From Brevundimonas halotolerans (GTDB lineage: Bacteria; Pseudomonadota; Alphaproteobacteria; Caulobacterales; Caulobacteraceae): 64,000 nucleotides of DNA. This document shows positions 62,142-64,000 of the stretch, piece after piece (within the stretch, counting starts at the first letter, position 1; each line of letters starts with the position of its first letter). Both the position numbers and the translations under genes were made by a program. The notes below the pieces were generated by a model. It saw only the letters and a program-made list of their open reading frames with translations, ran no database searches and was not told the DNA's origin. The stretch spans positions 20,045 through 84,044 of the forward strand of contig NZ_QTTA01000004.1 in the NCBI RefSeq assembly GCF_003730275.1. The letters are read 5' to 3'.

Positions 62142-63878
62142 ATGACCGAGACCGCTGCATCCCGCCCCGAACCCGATGCGCGCCGGTTTGGCGGCCTGGC
62201 GGTCTATGGCGAGCGGCGCACCTTCACCATGCTGCTGCTGGGCTTTGCCTCGGGCCTGCCCAATCTGCTGATCTTCGACACCCTGTCAGCCTGGCTGAGG
62301 GATGACGGCGTGTCGCTGGAGGTGATCGGCTTTTTCGCCCTTGCCACCCTGACCTATGCGCTGAAGTTCGTCTGGGCCCCGCTGCTGGATCGGACCAATG
62401 TGCCGATCCTGACGAAGTGGCTGGGCCACCGGCGGTCGTGGATGCTGCTGACGCAGGCCATGATCATCGTCGGGCTCTGGGCCATGTCGACGCTCACACC
62501 TCAGACACAACTGGCCGGGATCGCATTTTTCGCGGTGGCGGTTGGCTTCTTCGGTGCGACGCAGGACATCGCCATCGATGCGTGGCGGATTGAGGCTGCG
62601 GACGACACGCGTCAGGGGGCGATGGCAGCGGCCTATCAACTGGGCTGGCGCGTCGCGCAGATCGCTGCGGGCTTCATCCCCCTGGCGCTGGCCCAATACT
62701 ACAACTGGAACCTGTCCTATGCCGTCATGGCGGGGCTGATGACCTTCGGGGTGCTGGGCGTCATGATGGCCCCCCGCGAGAAGAAGCACATTATCCGACC
62801 AATCCCGGTCGAGGACATCCCCTCGCGCCCGGTGTTCGAAAAGATCGAGTGGGTCGTGCGGCTCGGCCTGATCATCTTCGCCGCTTTCGTGATCGGCACC
62901 GGCCTGACGGACAAGCCGGACGCCCTGCTGTGGGGCGGCGGGCTTGTCCTCAGCGAGGGGGCCCGGGCCGCAATCACGGCCACGGTCGAGCAGGGCGGCC
63001 TGGTCGGGGTGCTGAATCAGCTGGGCTATGTGATCGGCGGCTTCGGACTGCTGGCCGTCGCCTGCTGGCCCATCCCGCGTTTCAAGACCCGCCCCGGGGC
63101 CTATCTGGCGGGCTCATTCGGCGCGCCGCTCATGGATTTCTTTGTCCGCTTCGGCAAGCTGGCCGGACCCATTCTGGCGCTGATCTGCCTCTACCGGCTC
63201 GCCGACTTCGTCCTGAACATCATGAACCCCTTCTACATCGATCTGGGGTTCAGCCTGATCGAGATCGGCGAGGTTCGGAAACTGTTCGGGGTGATCGCCC
63301 TGTCGGCAGGCGTGTTCGCCGGCGGCTGGGCCGTGGCCCGGTTCGGCCTGATCCGCACCATGGTCATCGGGGCCTTCATGAGCCCCGTTTCCAACCTCGT
63401 GTTTGCGTGGCTGGCAGCCCAAGGCCACGATCTGGGGGCCCTGTTCATTGCCATCGGGGTCGACAATGTCGCATCTGGTTTCGCTGGCACGGCGCTGATC
63501 GCCTATATGTCGAGCCTCACGTCGATCGGCTTTACGGCCACGCAGTATGCCCTGTTCAGCTCGCTTTACGCTCTGCCGGGCAAGATCATCGCATCACAGT
63601 CCGGCAAGATCGTCGAGGCGTCCGCACGGGCGGCCGACGCCGGAGGGCCGCTATCCGGACTGAAGGGGCTGTTCGCCAATGTTCCGCCGGGAACCCTCGT
63701 CGAGGGCGCGGTCAAGAGCGGGGTGACACCCGCAGGCTTGGGCGCAGGCTATGTCACCTTCTTCCTCTATTCGACAGTCATCGGCGTGTTTGCTGTCCTT
63801 CTGGCCTTCTATGTGGCCGCGCGTCAGCCCCGGGTTGAGGCCGACTACGCGGCTCGCGAGCAGGAACAGACACCCTAG
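62142..63878 (+). CDS. ampG: AmpG-type MFS transporter
   Basis: A 578-residue permease with about fourteen membrane helices. The N-terminus LLGFASGLPNLLIFDTLSAWLRDDGVSLEVIGFFAL, FVWAPLLDR and FFGATQDIAIDAWRIE are the AmpG signature. AmpG brings anhydromuropeptides into the cytoplasm for peptidoglycan recycling and beta-lactamase control. It is longer than E. coli AmpG by about 85 residues, with an insert after TM6. AAGGAC precedes the ATG. An IS481-type element begins about 90 bases downstream. Confidence 0.88.
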   Translation: MTETAASRPEPDARRFGGLAVYGERRTFTMLLLGFASGLPNLLIFDTLSAWLRDDGVSLEVIGFFALATLTYALKFVWAPLLDRTNVPILTKWLGHRRSWMLLTQAMIIVGLWAMSTLTPQTQLAGIAFFAVAVGFFGATQDIAIDAWRIEAADDTRQGAMAAAYQLGWRVAQIAAGFIPLALAQYYNWNLSYAVMAGLMTFGVLGVMMAPREKKHIIRPIPVEDIPSRPVFEKIEWVVRLGLIIFAAFVIGTGLTDKPDALLWGGGLVLSEGARAAITATVEQGGLVGVLNQLGYVIGGFGLLAVACWPIPRFKTRPGAYLAGSFGAPLMDFFVRFGKLAGPILALICLYRLADFVLNIMNPFYIDLGFSLIEIGEVRKLFGVIALSAGVFAGGWAVARFGLIRTMVIGAFMSPVSNLVFAWLAAQGHDLGALFIAIGVDNVASGFAGTALIAYMSSLTSIGFTATQYALFSSLYALPGKIIASQSGKIVEASARAADAGGPLSGLKGLFANVPPGTLVEGAVKSGVTPAGLGAGYVTFFLYSTVIGVFAVLLAFYVAARQPRVEADYAAREQEQTP

Positions 63879-63965
63879 CTGTCGAAGCTATGAAGGTTGT
63901 TCACCCGGGGGTGGGCTGAGAAGCTGGGGTTGCGAAGCACCAACCTCAACCGAAGAGTTCCCCGG

Positions 63966-64000
63966 ATGAACGTACACAAGAATGCCCGTCTGACGCCGTC
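63966..64000 (+). mobile_element. IS481-family transposase, partial (N-terminus)
   Basis: The last 35 bases encode MNVHKNARLTP, the usual start of IS481-family transposases. The gene runs off the window. The element's left inverted repeat should lie between 63879 and 63965, but its exact end could not be fixed without the other end. Confidence 0.75.

Overview
The window is chromosomal DNA from a high-GC alphaproteobacterium of the order Caulobacterales; a Brevundimonas-like organism fits best. This rests on the gene content and order: a ChvI-ChvG two-component pair followed by a short HprK, a mannose-type EIIA and HPr; an alphaproteobacterial type histidyl-tRNA synthetase; an intracellular PHB depolymerase; a hybrid kinase that matches Caulobacter ShkA at its ligand-binding residues; and Caulobacterales-style intergenic palindromes. 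This is inference from protein character and no database was searched. There are no rRNA genes, no CRISPR array and no prophage. One tRNA-Ala (CGC) is present. The only mobile element is the first 12 codons of an IS481-type transposase at the right edge.

Layout. 1-0.74 kb: start of a DsbA-family gene, then a gene-free island of palindromes and a 9-bp tandem repeat. 0.74-7.4 kb: KDPG-aldolase-like gene, alpha/beta hydrolase, stand-alone Lrp/AsnC ligand-binding domain, two exported amidohydrolase-like proteins in one operon (one has lost its metal-binding histidines), and etfBA. 7.5-15.2 kb: small membrane proteins, ATP:cobalamin adenosyltransferase, ahcY with a palindromic upstream site, exported aspartyl protease, bioB, an orphan ABC ATPase, a zinc-ribbon protein, glyoxalase I and a lipoprotein. 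15.2-22.3 kb: polA, a Ca/Na antiporter, an HI0933-type flavoprotein and a large unrecognised helical protein. 22.5-29.2 kb: chvI-chvG-hprK-EIIA-HPr, an amino-acid permease and an arsR-acr3-arsC operon. 29.2-36.7 kb: tRNA-Ala, YggT, 3-hydroxybutyryl-CoA dehydrogenase, membrane proteins, hisS, a predicted small RNA and an M13 peptidase. 36.9-46.5 kb: Kef-type antiporter, TetR regulator, Rieske oxygenase, lipoprotein hydrolase, PBP1A, zinc hydrolase and phaZ. 46.8-54.6 kb: second flavoprotein, beta-lactamase-fold esterase, lysophospholipase-like hydrolase, two tandem exported methyltransferase-like proteins, an Hsp20 gene with a ROSE-type RNA thermometer, an Smr protein, an HTH/DUF2975 pair and a 38-residue membrane microprotein. 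54.8-64 kb: rdgB-hemW-rsmI-yraN-gshB-comM, shkA and an AmpG-type transporter.

How genes work together: chvIG with hprK/EIIA/HPr forms the usual alphaproteobacterial envelope-stress and regulatory-PTS block. phaZ and 3-hydroxybutyryl-CoA dehydrogenase act in polyhydroxybutyrate and butyrate turnover, and etfBA serves acyl-CoA dehydrogenases. gshB, gloA and the ars genes relate to thiol and arsenic metabolism, and ahcY recycles S-adenosylhomocysteine. The least-explained features are the predicted sRNA at 34.38-34.50 kb, the paired exported methyltransferase-like proteins, the amidohydrolase pair with one apparently dead partner, the dispersed 9-bp repeat family and the 38-residue microprotein.
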